Numbered from the stretch's first letter, positions 21,295 to 36,407 are shown. The stretch is 64,000 nt of DNA from Hydractinia symbiolongicarpus (GCF_029227915.1 NC_079883.1:8990001-9054000); one strand, 5' to 3'. Numbers and translations: made by a program. Notes: generated from the letters alone by a model not told the origin.

Positions 21295-21772
21295 TTAAGA
21301 AGTCGATGTAGTACGGATACACAAGACGGTCTAAAATGCACTATCGCGCCAAAGTTTTATTTCTCATATTGATTGACAGCTAAGGTTCAAAACAAACCAT
21401 TTGATTGGTGCTAAGAAAGTAATTTCTGATTGGCTGCATAATGACATTACGCTCATTACTTTAACATTTTTATAAAATCTGTGTTTTTTGGCTACGGGAA
21501 AACGGCTGTATCTTCTGATACACAAAAGCTTTTGACTTTTTTTTTTTTTAGTAAGTAGCAGAAGGTTTGGCGAATTCCAACGATGCCAAATTTATTGCCT
21601 TACTGAAACATTAAGACCACGAATTTTTAAAAAAACTACAGTTTTACTTAAAAAAATGTACAAAATGTTCGGAACATTTTGTAATGACGCAACTCTATTG
21701 GTTAATTAGGGTGTTTCCACGAGCAGTAGGTAATTTTATGGCCTCTTTTTAAAGCTGTCTGAATTCTGTTAA

Positions 21773-22129
<357 letters not shown>

Positions 22130-22169
22130 GCGTTGTCATTGCTCAACAAAAACGGCTATTTTTATAGCC

Positions 22170-22744
22170 ACAAATCTTTTAAAACATTACTTTGTGCACG
22201 CTTCCAAATTACACAATGTGTAAAGTCTTGTCACAGTTACATTTATTGCTATACGATACTATGTCATATATGACACAAAAAAAATTTAGAAATACTTTGT
22301 AGGGTTAATTTGCCTGGGAGTGTTTCCGTGAAAAGCTGGGTTAAGTTAAATGTAAGCAATAACATGGATCAATGTACTTGTCTTTTCTGCAAGTACAGCT
22401 AATAATACGTATGAAAAGTGAAGCTAATCCACACACACACATGGGGAAGTATTTTAAATGTAGGCTAGTGTTCTTAAGCACATTATTTAGAAGTTTTATT
22501 AACTGCAAGTCAAAACTTTTTGTTTATAAGTAAAAAAATCGGATCGAATTCGATCCGAAAACGCCGATACGCAATTTAATTGGTTAAAAAAAAAATCTTT
22601 TGTTTAATACTTAATTATGATTGGTTAAAAAAACATGATTTCGATCCTATTTTTATGATGAAAAAACGAGTAAAGTTTATTTCGTTAACACTTACGTTAA
22701 ATATTCGTACGTTTTTGTATTAACTTACAAATCAAATCGCAGTT
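22170..22744. other. H4-H2A spacer of the H2B-less unit
   Basis: 575 bp with no gene. It is the H4-H2B spacer up to about 22500 fused to the H2B-H2A promoter. The orphaned H2B TATA-like box (22522-22530) and the 20-bp palindrome remain, now pointing at the H4 3' flank. Confidence 0.9.
22501..22503. other. Junction of a 536-bp deletion removing H2B
   Basis: Left sequence TTTTATTAAC joins AACTGCAAGTC of the H2B-H2A promoter. The shared AAC (3 bp) and the similar flanks ATTAAC / ATTAAAC point to microhomology-mediated loss. Relative to unit 2, 16625-17160 is absent. Confidence 0.95.
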
Positions 22745-23125
22745 ATGTCTGGACGTGGAAAAGGTGGAAAAGCTAAGGCTAAAGCCAAGACAAGATCCTC
22801 AAGAGCTGGACTTCAATTTCCAGTCGGTAGAGTGCATAGATTCCTTCGTAGAGGGCACTATGCTAACCGAATTGGATCTGGAGCACCAGTTTACTTAGCA
22901 GCCGTCTTGGAATATTTATCTGCTGAGATATTGGAGTTGGCTGGTAACGCAGCAAGAGACAACAAAAAAGCTAGGATTATTCCAAGACATTTACAATTGG
23001 CTGTTCGTAATGATGAAGAATTAAACAAACTTTTGAGCGGTGTAACCATTGCAGCTGGTGGTGTTTTGCCAAACATTCAAGCTGTCTTACTCCCAAAGAA
23101 GAACGACAAAGGACAGAAGAAGTAA
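22745..23125 (+). CDS. H2A: Histone H2A, unit 4
   Basis: Majority protein. Lies downstream of the deletion, with its own upstream 240 bp intact. Stem-loop 23148-23163. Confidence 0.99.
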   Translation: MSGRGKGGKAKAKAKTRSSRAGLQFPVGRVHRFLRRGHYANRIGSGAPVYLAAVLEYLSAEILELAGNAARDNKKARIIPRHLQLAVRNDEELNKLLSGVTIAAGGVLPNIQAVLLPKKNDKGQKK

Positions 23126-23322
23126 ACCGCTACACTCAGAAAACAACGGCTATTTTTATAGCCACACATCTTTAAAAAAACATTGTTTTTTTCACAAAAC
23201 TATAACCTTAAAGTCTAATAGATAATCCATGCATACGCCTTGTCCTAAGTAACTCAAAGAAATTAAATAAAAAAATTTGATCACAACGTCAAAATAAATT
23301 GCACGTATTTGCCCCTACTAAT

Positions 23323-23442
23323 GTCTACGGCCATACCACGATGAACACACCCGTTCTCGTCTGATCACGGAAGTTAAGCATCGTCGGGCCGGGATAGTAC
23401 TTGGATGGGGGACCGCCTGGGAACTCCCGGTGTCGTAGGCTT
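23323..23442 (+). rRNA. 5S rRNA: 5S ribosomal RNA, unit 4
   Basis: Majority sequence. Confidence 0.97.
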
Positions 23443-23790
23443 TTCATTTTCATTTGTTGCCTTTTCATTTCAATGGTGCTGTGATATATTTCTTGTTATA
23501 ACAATTAAGGAACGTGGCGGTTGTTGAAAGTGTTTCCTATGACATTTTCCTACGACATTTTCAGGTGATAGTACGAGAAAAAAGAGCTTTCAAATGCATA
23601 CAAACTCGATCTATTGCCGATCATCCAATAACCCTGACGGAATGGCAAATAAAATAAAATTCCGCCGCCTTCCGAGGACTTATATCGCAATCACGTTTCG
23701 TAACAGCCAAGCGAGGTTTTACCTTAGCGTTTAAGTCACCACCGACATTTGGCCGCGCAACTTTTCTAAGCTCATTCATTTTGACTTAAG

Positions 23791-23956
23791 GAGGGGGCGA
23801 GCGCGGACGCAGGCCCCCACTACCAGAAATTGTACGGTCGAGTTACTGACGTTTGCAGTAATCGCAGAGGTCAGCCCAAGCGTAGTGCAATGCAAGAGCC
23901 TCACTCTGGAAGAAAACCCTCATTGATCAGTCTTTACTTCCCCGTCAGGTAAGTAT
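23791..23956 (-). ncRNA. U1: U1 snRNA, unit 4
   Basis: Majority sequence. Proximal element at 24006-24013. Confidence 0.96.
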
Positions 23957-24146
23957 GAGTTGGAACTGCACCGTAGCATGAGGGTACCCTTCAAAGTTTG
24001 TTAATGCTTGTGGCTTGAGTGTGTTATAAACTGCCGTGTCGCGGGGCATAGGCTGTATTCTCCCCCAGTGTACGCGTTTTGTTCCCGCCGTAGACTATGC
24101 AGAGTGCCGTCGGAAAGAGGACTGCTATTATTCTTTTATTGCTTAT

Positions 24147-24333
24147 GTGGGCCGCCATCGGTAATAGTGCAACACCAAGGCAACCCGTGGTCACGGCGTG
24201 AATGAATCCACCTCCATGACCCAAGGCCAAAAATCAGATTAATATACTGACCATTCAGAGAATGGCCTACCAGATATTAAACTGATAAGAACAGATACTA
24301 CACTTGATCTTAGCCATTAGGCCGAGAAGCGAT
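24147..24333 (-). ncRNA. U2: U2 snRNA, unit 4
   Basis: Majority sequence. Proximal element at 24380-24387. Confidence 0.96.
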
Positions 24334-24655
24334 AAAGAACAAGCGTTGCCATGATAGGCATCGTCCACACACCGTAACTGCTTGTGGAGCATGTCACGTT
24401 ACTGTAAAGCTTACAACTGTCACCGCGTACGGATGGACGGCGACATAGTAAAAATCACGGCTGTTGATTTAGCCGTAGGATGGAGAGCGACTGTAGCGAG
24501 TGGATGGTAACTTACATGAATGCTAACAAAGGCGACGATACTAAGTGCGTGATATTACTTTCCAATATGACTGCGTACATTCCGTTTATCAACGCATTAC
24601 GCCAGAACGTGCGCGCGCGTTACACAGTAGACCATGCAGCCGAAATGCGACAGTG

Positions 24656-24728
24656 CGACCCTGCCAGGAGTCGAACCTGGAATCCCCTGATTCGTAGTCA
24701 GATGCCTTATCCATTGGGCCACAGGGCG
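24656..24728 (-). tRNA. trnR-ACG: tRNA-Arg(ACG), unit 4
   Basis: Same sequence and acceptor mismatch as unit 0. Confidence 0.85.
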
Positions 24729-25307
24729 ATGCTTATGACTTCGCCCCATCGTTATTTTGGCTTGCGCATTCGTTTTACTTACGACAGAATTCTTCGTGTT
24801 TGTAGCCATGAAAGAAAGGGACTTCTGTGAGTGAATTTTTTTACTGTGGTCTAATAAAAAAGTCGAAACGCAGTGCCCAATATATGAATTGCTCCTAATA
24901 GCCGGAAACAGGCCGTGTCGATGATGTAGGCCGACATACGCAACGCAAACCAAAGAACGCTTTATGAAAATCCTAACACGGGCGCGGAAGAAGCCCAAAT
25001 TAACAGAGTAGATGTAATGCTGAAGACCTCAAACTCCAGCAGCTTCTCTTTCAGACTATTGCGTCGTGCTACAAATAAAAATTAACATGCTTTCGCATAG
25101 TCGCGGCTCCCAAAACGGACATTATACGATGTACAGAAACACACATTTCTGTTTTCGCGCCAAATCAATTCCCGGGAGTGGTACTTTTACGTCCGCATAC
25201 TTCGCACCGTCTTAAATTATATCTCATTTACACGGTAATGTTTAGTATACTTCTACTGTGATAACAAGCATCGTTTATCGTTGGATTGTTGTAAGAAAAC
25301 ATTAAAA

Positions 25308-25859
25308 ATGAGTGAAGCAGCTTCTCCAAAGAAAATCGCACCCAAGAAGAAACCTGCTGCAAAGAAGACAGCTGATCACCCTAAATATGTGGACATGATC
25401 AAGGCTGCTATCGCTACCCTAAAGGAACGCGGTGGTTCATCTCGCCAAGCTATTACAAAATATATTCATGCAAATTACAAAGTTGCTGAAAACTCAGATC
25501 ATCATCTGAAAATGGCTCTTAAACGAGGAGTAACATCAGGCGATTTGATTCAAACTAAAGGCACTGGTGCTTCTGGATCATTCAAGCTAGGTCAGGTAAA
25601 AAAAGAAAAACCTAAGAAAAAGGCCGCAGCAAAAAAGCCAACGGCAAAGAAGCCTACTGCAAAGAAAAGTACACCAAAAAAGAAGCCAGCAAAGAAGAGC
25701 ACGCCAAAGAAAGCAGCAAAGAAGCCTGCCACAAAGAAAGCCTCGGCTAAGAAACCAGCAGCTAAGAAACCCACAAAGAAGCCTGTTGCTAAAAAACCTG
25801 CAGCAAAGAAGGTCAAAAAGACTCCCAAAAAGGCAGCAAAGAAGACCGCAAAAAAATAA
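25308..25859 (+). CDS. H1: Linker histone H1, unit 4
   Basis: Protein identical to unit 0. Stem-loop 25892-25907. Confidence 0.97.
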   Translation: MSEAASPKKIAPKKKPAAKKTADHPKYVDMIKAAIATLKERGGSSRQAITKYIHANYKVAENSDHHLKMALKRGVTSGDLIQTKGTGASGSFKLGQVKKEKPKKKAAAKKPTAKKPTAKKSTPKKKPAKKSTPKKAAKKPATKKASAKKPAAKKPTKKPVAKKPAAKKVKKTPKKAAKKTAKK

Positions 25860-26220
25860 TTTGTGTGTATCTGGCTATTACATTAACAAACGGCTATTTT
25901 TATAGCCACACATTTACAAAAAAACATTATCTTGGTACAAAGTTAAACTTGTTTAAGTCACTTAAACAGTTAAAAAAGAGTAATTTTAAGATTAGATTCC
26001 CTAAGTTTAAGTATTTTCGTTTTTAAATTTCTTATTTTCTTGCTTTTACTTTTCTTGCCCTTCATATTTTTAACATTGTCAAACTTTATGTAGCATAAAA
26101 TTTTTATGTAGCATAAAATTTAAACAGAAAGCAGAACAAAGTTTGATATAAAAAGCTAGCCGTAATATTTTTTATGGATGTGTGGCTATAAAAATAGCCG
26201 TTTTTTGTTTGGTAAGATGC

Positions 26221-26634
<414 letters not shown>

Positions 26635-27112
26635 TTAAGAAGTCGATGTAGTACGGATACACAAGACGGTCTAAAATGCACTATCGCGCCAAAGTTTTAT
26701 TTCTCATATTGATTGACAGCTAAGGTTCAAAACAAACCATTTGATTGGTGCTAAGAAAGTAATTTCTGATTGGCTGCATAATGACATTACGCTCATTACT
26801 TTAACATTTTTATAAAATCTGTGTTTTTTGGCTACGGGAAAACGGCTGTATCTTCTGATACACAAAAGCTTTTGACTTTTTTTTTTTTTAGTAAGTAGCA
26901 GAAGGTTTGGCGAATTCCAACGATGCCAAATTTATTGCCTTACTGAAACATTAAGACCACGAATTTTTAAAAAAACTACAGTTTTACTTAAAAAAATGTA
27001 CAAAATGTTCGGAACATTTTGTAATGACGCAACTCTATTGGTTAATTAGGGTGTTTCCACGAGCAGTAGGTAATTTTATGGCCTCTTTTTAAAGCTGTCT
27101 GAATTCTGTTAA

Positions 27113-27469
<357 letters not shown>

Positions 27470-27931
27470 GCGTTGTCATTGCTCAACAAAAACGGCTATT
27501 TTTATAGCCACAAATCTTTTAAAACATTACTTTGTGCACGCTTCCAAATTACACAATGTGTAAAGTCTTGTCACAGTTACATTTATTGCTATACGATACT
27601 ATGTCATATATGACACAAAAAAAATTTAGAAATACTTTGTAGGGTTAATTTGCCTGGGAGTGTTTCCGTGAAAAGCTGGGTTAAGTTAAATGTAAGCAAT
27701 AACATGGATCAATGTACTTGTCTTTTCTGCAAGTACAGCTAATAATACGTATGAAAAGTGAAGCTAATCCACACACACACATGGGGAAGTATTTTAAATG
27801 TAGGCTAGTGTTCTTAAGCACATTATTTAGAAGTTTTATTAACTTCGGTTAACTTGTAGTGACGCCAAGTAAATGTTTTTTTAAAGATGTGTGGTCTTAA
27901 AAAAGACCGTTTGTGTTTGGTAGACGTTGGT

Positions 27932-28336
27932 TTACTTGCTGCTTGTGTATTTTGTGACGGCTTTTGTTCCTTCACTGACTGCGTGTTTTGCAAGTTCTCC
28001 AGGCAAGAGAAGACGTACTGCGGTTTGAATTTCACGAGAAGAGATGGTCGACTTTTTGTTTTGAAGAGCCAAACGCGAAGCTTCGGAAGCAATGCGCTCA
28101 AAGATGTCGTTGACAAATGAGTTCATGATGCTCATAGCTTTGCTTGAAACTCCGACATCTGGGTGAACTTGTTTCAAAACATTGTAGATGTAAATAGCAT
28201 AACTTTCCTTTCTCTTTCTCTTGCGTTTCTTTTCACCAGTTCCACCAATCTTTCCTCCTTTTTTGCCGGCTCTTTTTTCACCTTTCTTGGCTACTTTAGG
28301 TGCCTGTTTTCCTCCTTTAGCTGCTGCGTCAGACAT
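27932..28336 (-). CDS. H2B: Histone H2B, unit 4
   Basis: Protein identical to unit 0. Stem-loop 27893-27908. First H2B after the deleted unit. Confidence 0.99.
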   Translation of the reverse strand: MSDAAAKGGKQAPKVAKKGEKRAGKKGGKIGGTGEKKRKRKRKESYAIYIYNVLKQVHPDVGVSSKAMSIMNSFVNDIFERIASEASRLALQNKKSTISSREIQTAVRLLLPGELAKHAVSEGTKAVTKYTSSK

Positions 28337-28620
28337 GGTTAAAAATTTTTGCTACTTAACTTGTAAATAAGCATTAAACTGCAAGTCAAAACTTTTTGTT
28401 TATAAGTAAAAAAATCGGATCGAATTCGATCCGAAAACGCCGATACGCAATTTAATTGGTTAAAAAAAAAATCTTTTGTTTAATACTTAATTATGATTGG
28501 TTAAAAAAACATGATTTCGATCCTATTTTTATGATGAAAAAACGAGTAAAGTTTATTTCGTTAACACTTACGTTAAATATTCGTACGTTTTTGTATTAAC
28601 TTACAAATCAAATCGCAGTT

Positions 28621-29001
28621 ATGTCTGGACGTGGAAAAGGTGGAAAAGCTAAGGCTAAAGCCAAGACAAGATCCTCAAGAGCTGGACTTCAATTTCCAGT
28701 CGGTAGAGTGCATAGATTCCTTCGTAGAGGGCACTATGCTAACCGAATTGGATCTGGAGCACCAGTTTACTTAGCAGCCGTCTTGGAATATTTATCTGCT
28801 GAGATATTGGAGTTGGCTGGTAACGCAGCAAGAGACAACAAAAAAGCTAGGATTATTCCAAGACATTTACAATTGGCTGTTCGTAATGATGAAGAATTAA
28901 ACAAACTTTTGAGCGGTGTAACCATTGCAGCTGGTGGTGTTTTGCCAAACATTCAAGCTGTCTTACTCCCAAAGAAGAACGACAAAGGACAGAAGAAGTA
29001 A
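28621..29001 (+). CDS. H2A: Histone H2A, unit 5
   Basis: Majority protein. Stem-loop 29024-29039. Confidence 0.99.
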   Translation: MSGRGKGGKAKAKAKTRSSRAGLQFPVGRVHRFLRRGHYANRIGSGAPVYLAAVLEYLSAEILELAGNAARDNKKARIIPRHLQLAVRNDEELNKLLSGVTIAAGGVLPNIQAVLLPKKNDKGQKK

Positions 29002-29198
29002 ACCGCTACACTCAGAAAACAACGGCTATTTTTATAGCCACACATCTTTAAAAAAACATTGTTTTTTTCACAAAACTATAACCTTAAAGTCTAATAGATA
29101 ATCCATGCATACGCCTTGTCCTAAGTAACTCAAAGAAATTAAATAAAAAAATTTGATCACAACGTCAAAATAAATTGCACGTATTTGCCCCTACTAAT

Positions 29199-29318
29199 GT
29201 CTACGGCCATACCACGATGAACACACCCGTTCTCGTCTGATCACGGAAGTTAAGCATCGTCGGGCCGGGATAGTACTTGGATGGGGGACCGCCTGGGAAC
29301 TCCCGGTGTCGTAGGCTT
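29199..29318 (+). rRNA. 5S rRNA: 5S ribosomal RNA, unit 5
   Basis: Majority sequence. Confidence 0.97.
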
Positions 29319-29666
29319 TTCATTTTCATTTGTTGCCTTTTCATTTCAATGGTGCTGTGATATATTTCTTGTTATAACAATTAAGGAACGTGGCGGTTGT
29401 TGAAAGTGTTTCCTATGACATTTTCCTACGACATTTTCAGGTGATAGTACGAGAAAAAAGAGCTTTCAAATGCATACAAACTCGATCTATTGCCGATCAT
29501 CCAATAACCCTGACGGAATGGCAAATAAAATAAAATTCCGCCGCCTTCCGAGGACTTATATCGCAATCACGTTTCGTAACAGCCAAGCGAGGTTTTACCT
29601 TAGCGTTTAAGTCACCACCGACATTTGGCCGCGCAACTTTTCTAAGCTCATTCATTTTGACTTAAG

Positions 29667-29832
29667 GAGGGGGCGAGCGCGGACGCAGGCCCCCACTACC
29701 AGAAATTGTACGGTCGAGTTACTGACGTTTGCAGTAATCGCAGAGGTCAGCCCAAGCGTAGTGCAATGCAAGAGCCTCACTCTGGAAGAAAACCCTCATT
29801 GATCAGTCTTTACTTCCCCGTCAGGTAAGTAT
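29667..29832 (-). ncRNA. U1: U1 snRNA, unit 5
   Basis: Majority sequence. Proximal element at 29882-29889. Confidence 0.96.
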
Positions 29833-30022
29833 GAGTTGGAACTGCACCGTAGCATGAGGGTACCCTTCAAAGTTTGTTAATGCTTGTGGCTTGAGTGTGT
29901 TATAAACTGCCGTGTCGCGGGGCATAGGCTGTATTCTCCCCCAGTGTACGCGTTTTGTTCCCGCCGTAGACTATGCAGAGTGCCGTCGGAAAGAGGACTG
30001 CTATTATTCTTTTATTGCTTAT

Positions 30023-30209
30023 GTGGGCCGCCATCGGTAATAGTGCAACACCAAGGCAACCCGTGGTCACGGCGTGAATGAATCCACCTCCATGACCCAA
30101 GGCCAAAAATCAGATTAATATACTGACCATTCAGAGAATGGCCTACCAGATATTAAACTGATAAGAACAGATACTACACTTGATCTTAGCCATTAGGCCG
30201 AGAAGCGAT
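30023..30209 (-). ncRNA. U2: U2 snRNA, unit 5
   Basis: Majority sequence. Proximal element at 30256-30263. Confidence 0.96.
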
Positions 30210-30531
30210 AAAGAACAAGCGTTGCCATGATAGGCATCGTCCACACACCGTAACTGCTTGTGGAGCATGTCACGTTACTGTAAAGCTTACAACTGTCACC
30301 GCGTACGGATGGACGGCGACATAGTAAAAATCACGGCTGTTGATTTAGCCGTAGGATGGAGAGCGACTGTAGCGAGTGGATGGTAACTTACATGAATGCT
30401 AACAAAGGCGACGATACTAAGTGCGTGATATTACTTTCCAATATGACTGCGTACATTCCGTTTATCAACGCATTACGCCAGAACGTGCGCGCGCGTTACA
30501 CAGTAGACCATGCAGCCGAAATGCGACAGTG

Positions 30532-30604
30532 CGACCCTGCCAGGAGTCGAACCTGGAATCCCCTGATTCGTAGTCAGATGCCTTATCCATTGGGCCACAG
30601 GGCG
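30532..30604 (-). tRNA. trnR-ACG: tRNA-Arg(ACG), unit 5
   Basis: Same sequence and acceptor mismatch as unit 0. Confidence 0.85.
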
Positions 30605-31183
30605 ATGCTTATGACTTCGCCCCATCGTTATTTTGGCTTGCGCATTCGTTTTACTTACGACAGAATTCTTCGTGTTTGTAGCCATGAAAGAAAGGGACTT
30701 CTGTGAGTGAATTTTTTTACTGTGGTCTAATAAAAAAGTCGAAACGCAGTGCCCAATATATGAATTGCTCCTAATAGCCGGAAACAGGCCGTGTCGATGA
30801 TGTAGGCCGACATACGCAACGCAAACCAAAGAACGCTTTATGAAAATCCTAACACGGGCGCGGAAGAAGCCCAAATTAACAGAGTAGATGTAATGCTGAA
30901 GACCTCAAACTCCAGCAGCTTCTCTTTCAGACTATTGCGTCGTGCTACAAATAAAAATTAACATGCTTTCGCATAGTCGCGGCTCCCAAAACGGACATTA
31001 TACGATGTACAGAAACACACATTTCTGTTTTCGCGCCAAATCAATTCCCGGGAGTGGTACTTTTACGTCCGCATACTTCGCACCGTCTTAAATTATATCT
31101 CATTTACACGGTAATGTTTAGTATACTTCTACTGTGATAACAAGCATCGTTTATCGTTGGATTGTTGTAAGAAAACATTAAAA

Positions 31184-31735
31184 ATGAGTGAAGCAGCTTC
31201 TCCAAAGAAAATCGCACCCAAGAAGAAACCTGCTGCAAAGAAGACAGCTGATCACCCTAAATATGTGGACATGATCAAGGCTGCTATCGCTACCCTAAAG
31301 GAACGCGGTGGTTCATCTCGCCAAGCTATTACAAAATATATTCATGCAAATTACAAAGTTGCTGAAAACTCAGATCATCATCTGAAAATGGCTCTTAAAC
31401 GAGGAGTAACATCAGGCGATTTGATTCAAACTAAAGGCACTGGTGCTTCTGGATCATTCAAGCTAGGTCAGGTAAAAAAAGAAAAACCTAAGAAAAAGGC
31501 CGCAGCAAAAAAGCCAACGGCAAAGAAGCCTACTGCAAAGAAAAGTACACCAAAAAAGAAGCCAGCAAAGAAGAGCACGCCAAAGAAAGCAGCAAAGAAG
31601 CCTGCCACAAAGAAAGCCTCGGCTAAGAAACCAGCAGCTAAGAAACCCACAAAGAAGCCTGTTGCTAAAAAACCTGCAGCAAAGAAGGTCAAAAAGACTC
31701 CCAAAAAGGCAGCAAAGAAGACCGCAAAAAAATAA
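31184..31735 (+). CDS. H1: Linker histone H1, unit 5
   Basis: Protein identical to unit 0. Stem-loop 31768-31783. Confidence 0.97.
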   Translation: MSEAASPKKIAPKKKPAAKKTADHPKYVDMIKAAIATLKERGGSSRQAITKYIHANYKVAENSDHHLKMALKRGVTSGDLIQTKGTGASGSFKLGQVKKEKPKKKAAAKKPTAKKPTAKKSTPKKKPAKKSTPKKAAKKPATKKASAKKPAAKKPTKKPVAKKPAAKKVKKTPKKAAKKTAKK

Positions 31736-32096
31736 TTTGTGTGTATCTGGCTATTACATTAACAAACGGCTATTTTTATAGCCACACATTTACAAAAAAA
31801 CATTATCTTGGTACAAAGTTAAACTTGTTTAAGTCACTTAAACAGTTAAAAAAGAGTAATTTTAAGATTAGATTCCCTAAGTTTAAGTATTTTCGTTTTT
31901 AAATTTCTTATTTTCTTGCTTTTACTTTTCTTGCCCTTCATATTTTTAACATTGTCAAACTTTATGTAGCATAAAATTTTTATGTAGCATAAAATTTAAA
32001 CAGAAAGCAGAACAAAGTTTGATATAAAAAGCTAGCCGTAATATTTTTTATGGATGTGTGGCTATAAAAATAGCCGTTTTTTGTTTGGTAAGATGC

Positions 32097-32510
<414 letters not shown>

Positions 32511-32988
32511 TTAAGAAGTCGATGTAGTACGGATACACAAGACGGTCTAAAATGCACTATCGCGCCAAAGTTTTATTTCTCATATTGATTGACAGCTAAG
32601 GTTCAAAACAAACCATTTGATTGGTGCTAAGAAAGTAATTTCTGATTGGCTGCATAATGACATTACGCTCATTACTTTAACATTTTTATAAAATCTGTGT
32701 TTTTTGGCTACGGGAAAACGGCTGTATCTTCTGATACACAAAAGCTTTTGACTTTTTTTTTTTTTAGTAAGTAGCAGAAGGTTTGGCGAATTCCAACGAT
32801 GCCAAATTTATTGCCTTACTGAAACATTAAGACCACGAATTTTTAAAAAAACTACAGTTTTACTTAAAAAAATGTACAAAATGTTCGGAACATTTTGTAA
32901 TGACGCAACTCTATTGGTTAATTAGGGTGTTTCCACGAGCAGTAGGTAATTTTATGGCCTCTTTTTAAAGCTGTCTGAATTCTGTTAA

Positions 32989-33345
<357 letters not shown>

Positions 33346-33807
33346 GCGTTGTCATTGCTCAACAAAAACGGCTATTTTTATAGCCACAAATCTTTTAAAA
33401 CATTACTTTGTGCACGCTTCCAAATTACACAATGTGTAAAGTCTTGTCACAGTTACATTTATTGCTATACGATACTATGTCATATATGACACAAAAAAAA
33501 TTTAGAAATACTTTGTAGGGTTAATTTGCCTGGGAGTGTTTCCGTGAAAAGCTGGGTTAAGTTAAATGTAAGCAATAACATGGATCAATGTACTTGTCTT
33601 TTCTGCAAGTACAGCTAATAATACGTATGAAAAGTGAAGCTAATCCACACACACACATGGGGAAGTATTTTAAATGTAGGCTAGTGTTCTTAAGCACATT
33701 ATTTAGAAGTTTTATTAACTTCGGTTAACTTGTAGTGACGCCAAGTAAATGTTTTTTTAAAGATGTGTGGTCTTAAAAAAGACCGTTTGTGTTTGGTAGA
33801 CGTTGGT

Positions 33808-34212
33808 TTACTTGCTGCTTGTGTATTTTGTGACGGCTTTTGTTCCTTCACTGACTGCGTGTTTTGCAAGTTCTCCAGGCAAGAGAAGACGTACTGCGGT
33901 TTGAATTTCACGAGAAGAGATGGTCGACTTTTTGTTTTGAAGAGCCAAACGCGAAGCTTCGGAAGCAATGCGCTCAAAGATGTCGTTGACAAATGAGTTC
34001 ATGGTGCTCATAGCTTTGCTTGAAACTCCGACATCTGGGTGAACTTGTTTCAAAACATTGTAGATGTAAATAGCATAACTTTCCTTTCTCTTTCTCTTGC
34101 GTTTCTTTTCACCAGTTCCACCAATCTTTCCTCCTTTTTTGCCGGCTCTTTTTTCACCTTTCTTGGCTACTTTAGGTGCCTGTTTTCCTCCTTTAGCTGC
34201 TGCGTCAGACAT
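33808..34212 (-). CDS. H2B: Histone H2B, unit 5, I70T variant
   Basis: G in place of A at 34004 changes codon 70 from ATC (Ile) to ACC (Thr), within [10 protein letters not shown] at the start of the long central helix of the fold. A buried Ile to polar Thr change could weaken the H2A-H2B dimer slightly. All other copies have Ile. Stem-loop 33769-33784. Confidence 0.98.
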   Translation of the reverse strand: MSDAAAKGGKQAPKVAKKGEKRAGKKGGKIGGTGEKKRKRKRKESYAIYIYNVLKQVHPDVGVSSKAMSTMNSFVNDIFERIASEASRLALQNKKSTISSREIQTAVRLLLPGELAKHAVSEGTKAVTKYTSSK

Positions 34213-34496
34213 GGTTAAAAATTTTTGCTACTTAACTTGTAAATAAGCATTAAACTGCAAGTCAAAACTTTTTGTTTATAAGTAAAAAAATCGGATCGAA
34301 TTCGATCCGAAAACGCCGATACGCAATTTAATTGGTTAAAAAAAAAATCTTTTGTTTAATACTTAATTATGATTGGTTAAAAAAACATGATTTCGATCCT
34401 ATTTTTATGATGAAAAAACGAGTAAAGTTTATTTCGTTAACACTTACGTTAAATATTCGTACGTTTTTGTATTAACTTACAAATCAAATCGCAGTT

Positions 34497-34877
34497 ATGT
34501 CTGGACGTGGAAAAGGTGGAAAAGCTAAGGCTAAAGCCAAGACAAGATCCTCAAGAGCTGGACTTCAATTTCCAGTCGGTAGAGTGCATAGATTCCTTCG
34601 TAGAGGGCACTATGCTAACCGAATTGGATCTGGAGCACCAGTTTACTTAGCAGCCGTCTTGGAATATTTATCTGCTGAGATATTGGAGTTGGCTGGTAAC
34701 GCAGCAAGAGACAACAAAAAAGCTAGGATTATTCCAAGACATTTACAATTGGCTGTTCGTAATGATGAAGAATTAAACAAACTTTTGAGCGGTGTAACCA
34801 TTGCAGCTGGTGGTGTTTTGCCAAACATTCAAGCTGTCTTACTCCCAAAGAAGAACGACAAAGGACAGAAGAAGTAA
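34497..34877 (+). CDS. H2A: Histone H2A, unit 6
   Basis: Majority protein. Stem-loop 34900-34915. Confidence 0.99.
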   Translation: MSGRGKGGKAKAKAKTRSSRAGLQFPVGRVHRFLRRGHYANRIGSGAPVYLAAVLEYLSAEILELAGNAARDNKKARIIPRHLQLAVRNDEELNKLLSGVTIAAGGVLPNIQAVLLPKKNDKGQKK

Positions 34878-35074
34878 ACCGCTACACTCAGAAAACAACG
34901 GCTATTTTTATAGCCACACATCTTTAAAAAAACATTGTTTTTTTCACAAAACTATAACCTTAAAGTCTAATAGATAATCCATGCATACGCCTTGTCCTAA
35001 GTAACTCAAAGAAATTAAATAAAAAAATTTGATCACAACGTCAAAATAAATTGCACGTATTTGCCCCTACTAAT

Positions 35075-35194
35075 GTCTACGGCCATACCACGATGAACAC
35101 ACCCGTTCTCGTCTGATCACGGAAGTTAAGCATCGTCGGGCCGGGATAGTACTTGGATGGGGGACCGCCTGGGAACTCCCGGTGTCGTAGGCTT
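35075..35194 (+). rRNA. 5S rRNA: 5S ribosomal RNA, unit 6
   Basis: Majority sequence. Confidence 0.97.
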
Positions 35195-35542
35195 TTCATT
35201 TTCATTTGTTGCCTTTTCATTTCAATGGTGCTGTGATATATTTCTTGTTATAACAATTAAGGAACGTGGCGGTTGTTGAAAGTGTTTCCTATGACATTTT
35301 CCTACGACATTTTCAGGTGATAGTACGAGAAAAAAGAGCTTTCAAATGCATACAAACTCGATCTATTGCCGATCATCCAATAACCCTGACGGAATGGCAA
35401 ATAAAATAAAATTCCGCCGCCTTCCGAGGACTTATATCGCAATCACGTTTCGTAACAGCCAAGCGAGGTTTTACCTTAGCGTTTAAGTCACCACCGACAT
35501 TTGGCCGCGCAACTTTTCTAAGCTCATTCATTTTGACTTAAG

Positions 35543-35708
35543 GAGGGGGCGAGCGCGGACGCAGGCCCCCACTACCAGAAATTGTACGGTCGAGTTACTG
35601 ACGTTTGCAGTAATCGCAGAGGTCAGCCCAAGCGTAGTGCAATGCAAGAGCCTCACTCTGGAAGAAAACCCTCATTGATCAGTCTTTACTTCCCCGTCAG
35701 GTAAGTAT
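35543..35708 (-). ncRNA. U1: U1 snRNA, unit 6
   Basis: Majority sequence. Proximal element at 35758-35765. Confidence 0.96.
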
Positions 35709-35898
35709 GAGTTGGAACTGCACCGTAGCATGAGGGTACCCTTCAAAGTTTGTTAATGCTTGTGGCTTGAGTGTGTTATAAACTGCCGTGTCGCGGGGCA
35801 TAGGCTGTATTCTCCCCCAGTGTACGCGTTTTGTTCCCGCCGTAGACTATGCAGAGTGCCGTCGGAAAGAGGACTGCTATTATTCTTTTATTGCTTAT

Positions 35899-36085
35899 GT
35901 GGGCCGCCATCGGTAATAGTGCAACACCAAGGCAACCCGTGGTCACGGCGTGAATGAATCCACCTCCATGACCCAAGGCCAAAAATCAGATTAATATACT
36001 GACCATTCAGAGAATGGCCTACCAGATATTAAACTGATAAGAACAGATACTACACTTGATCTTAGCCATTAGGCCGAGAAGCGAT
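35899..36085 (-). ncRNA. U2: U2 snRNA, unit 6
   Basis: Majority sequence. Proximal element at 36132-36139. Confidence 0.96.
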
Positions 36086-36407
36086 AAAGAACAAGCGTTG
36101 CCATGATAGGCATCGTCCACACACCGTAACTGCTTGTGGAGCATGTCACGTTACTGTAAAGCTTACAACTGTCACCGCGTACGGATGGACGGCGACATAG
36201 TAAAAATCACGGCTGTTGATTTAGCCGTAGGATGGAGAGCGACTGTAGCGAGTGGATGGTAACTTACATGAATGCTAACAAAGGCGACGATACTAAGTGC
36301 GTGATATTACTTTCCAATATGACTGCGTACATTCCGTTTATCAACGCATTACGCCAGAACGTGCGCGCGCGTTACACAGTAGACCATGCAGCCGAAATGC
36401 GACAGTG

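Noticed and set aside
22170-22744. Mobile element insertion or excision as cause of the short unit
   Set aside because: No target-site duplication, terminal repeats or foreign DNA; the junction is a simple deletion with 3-bp microhomology.
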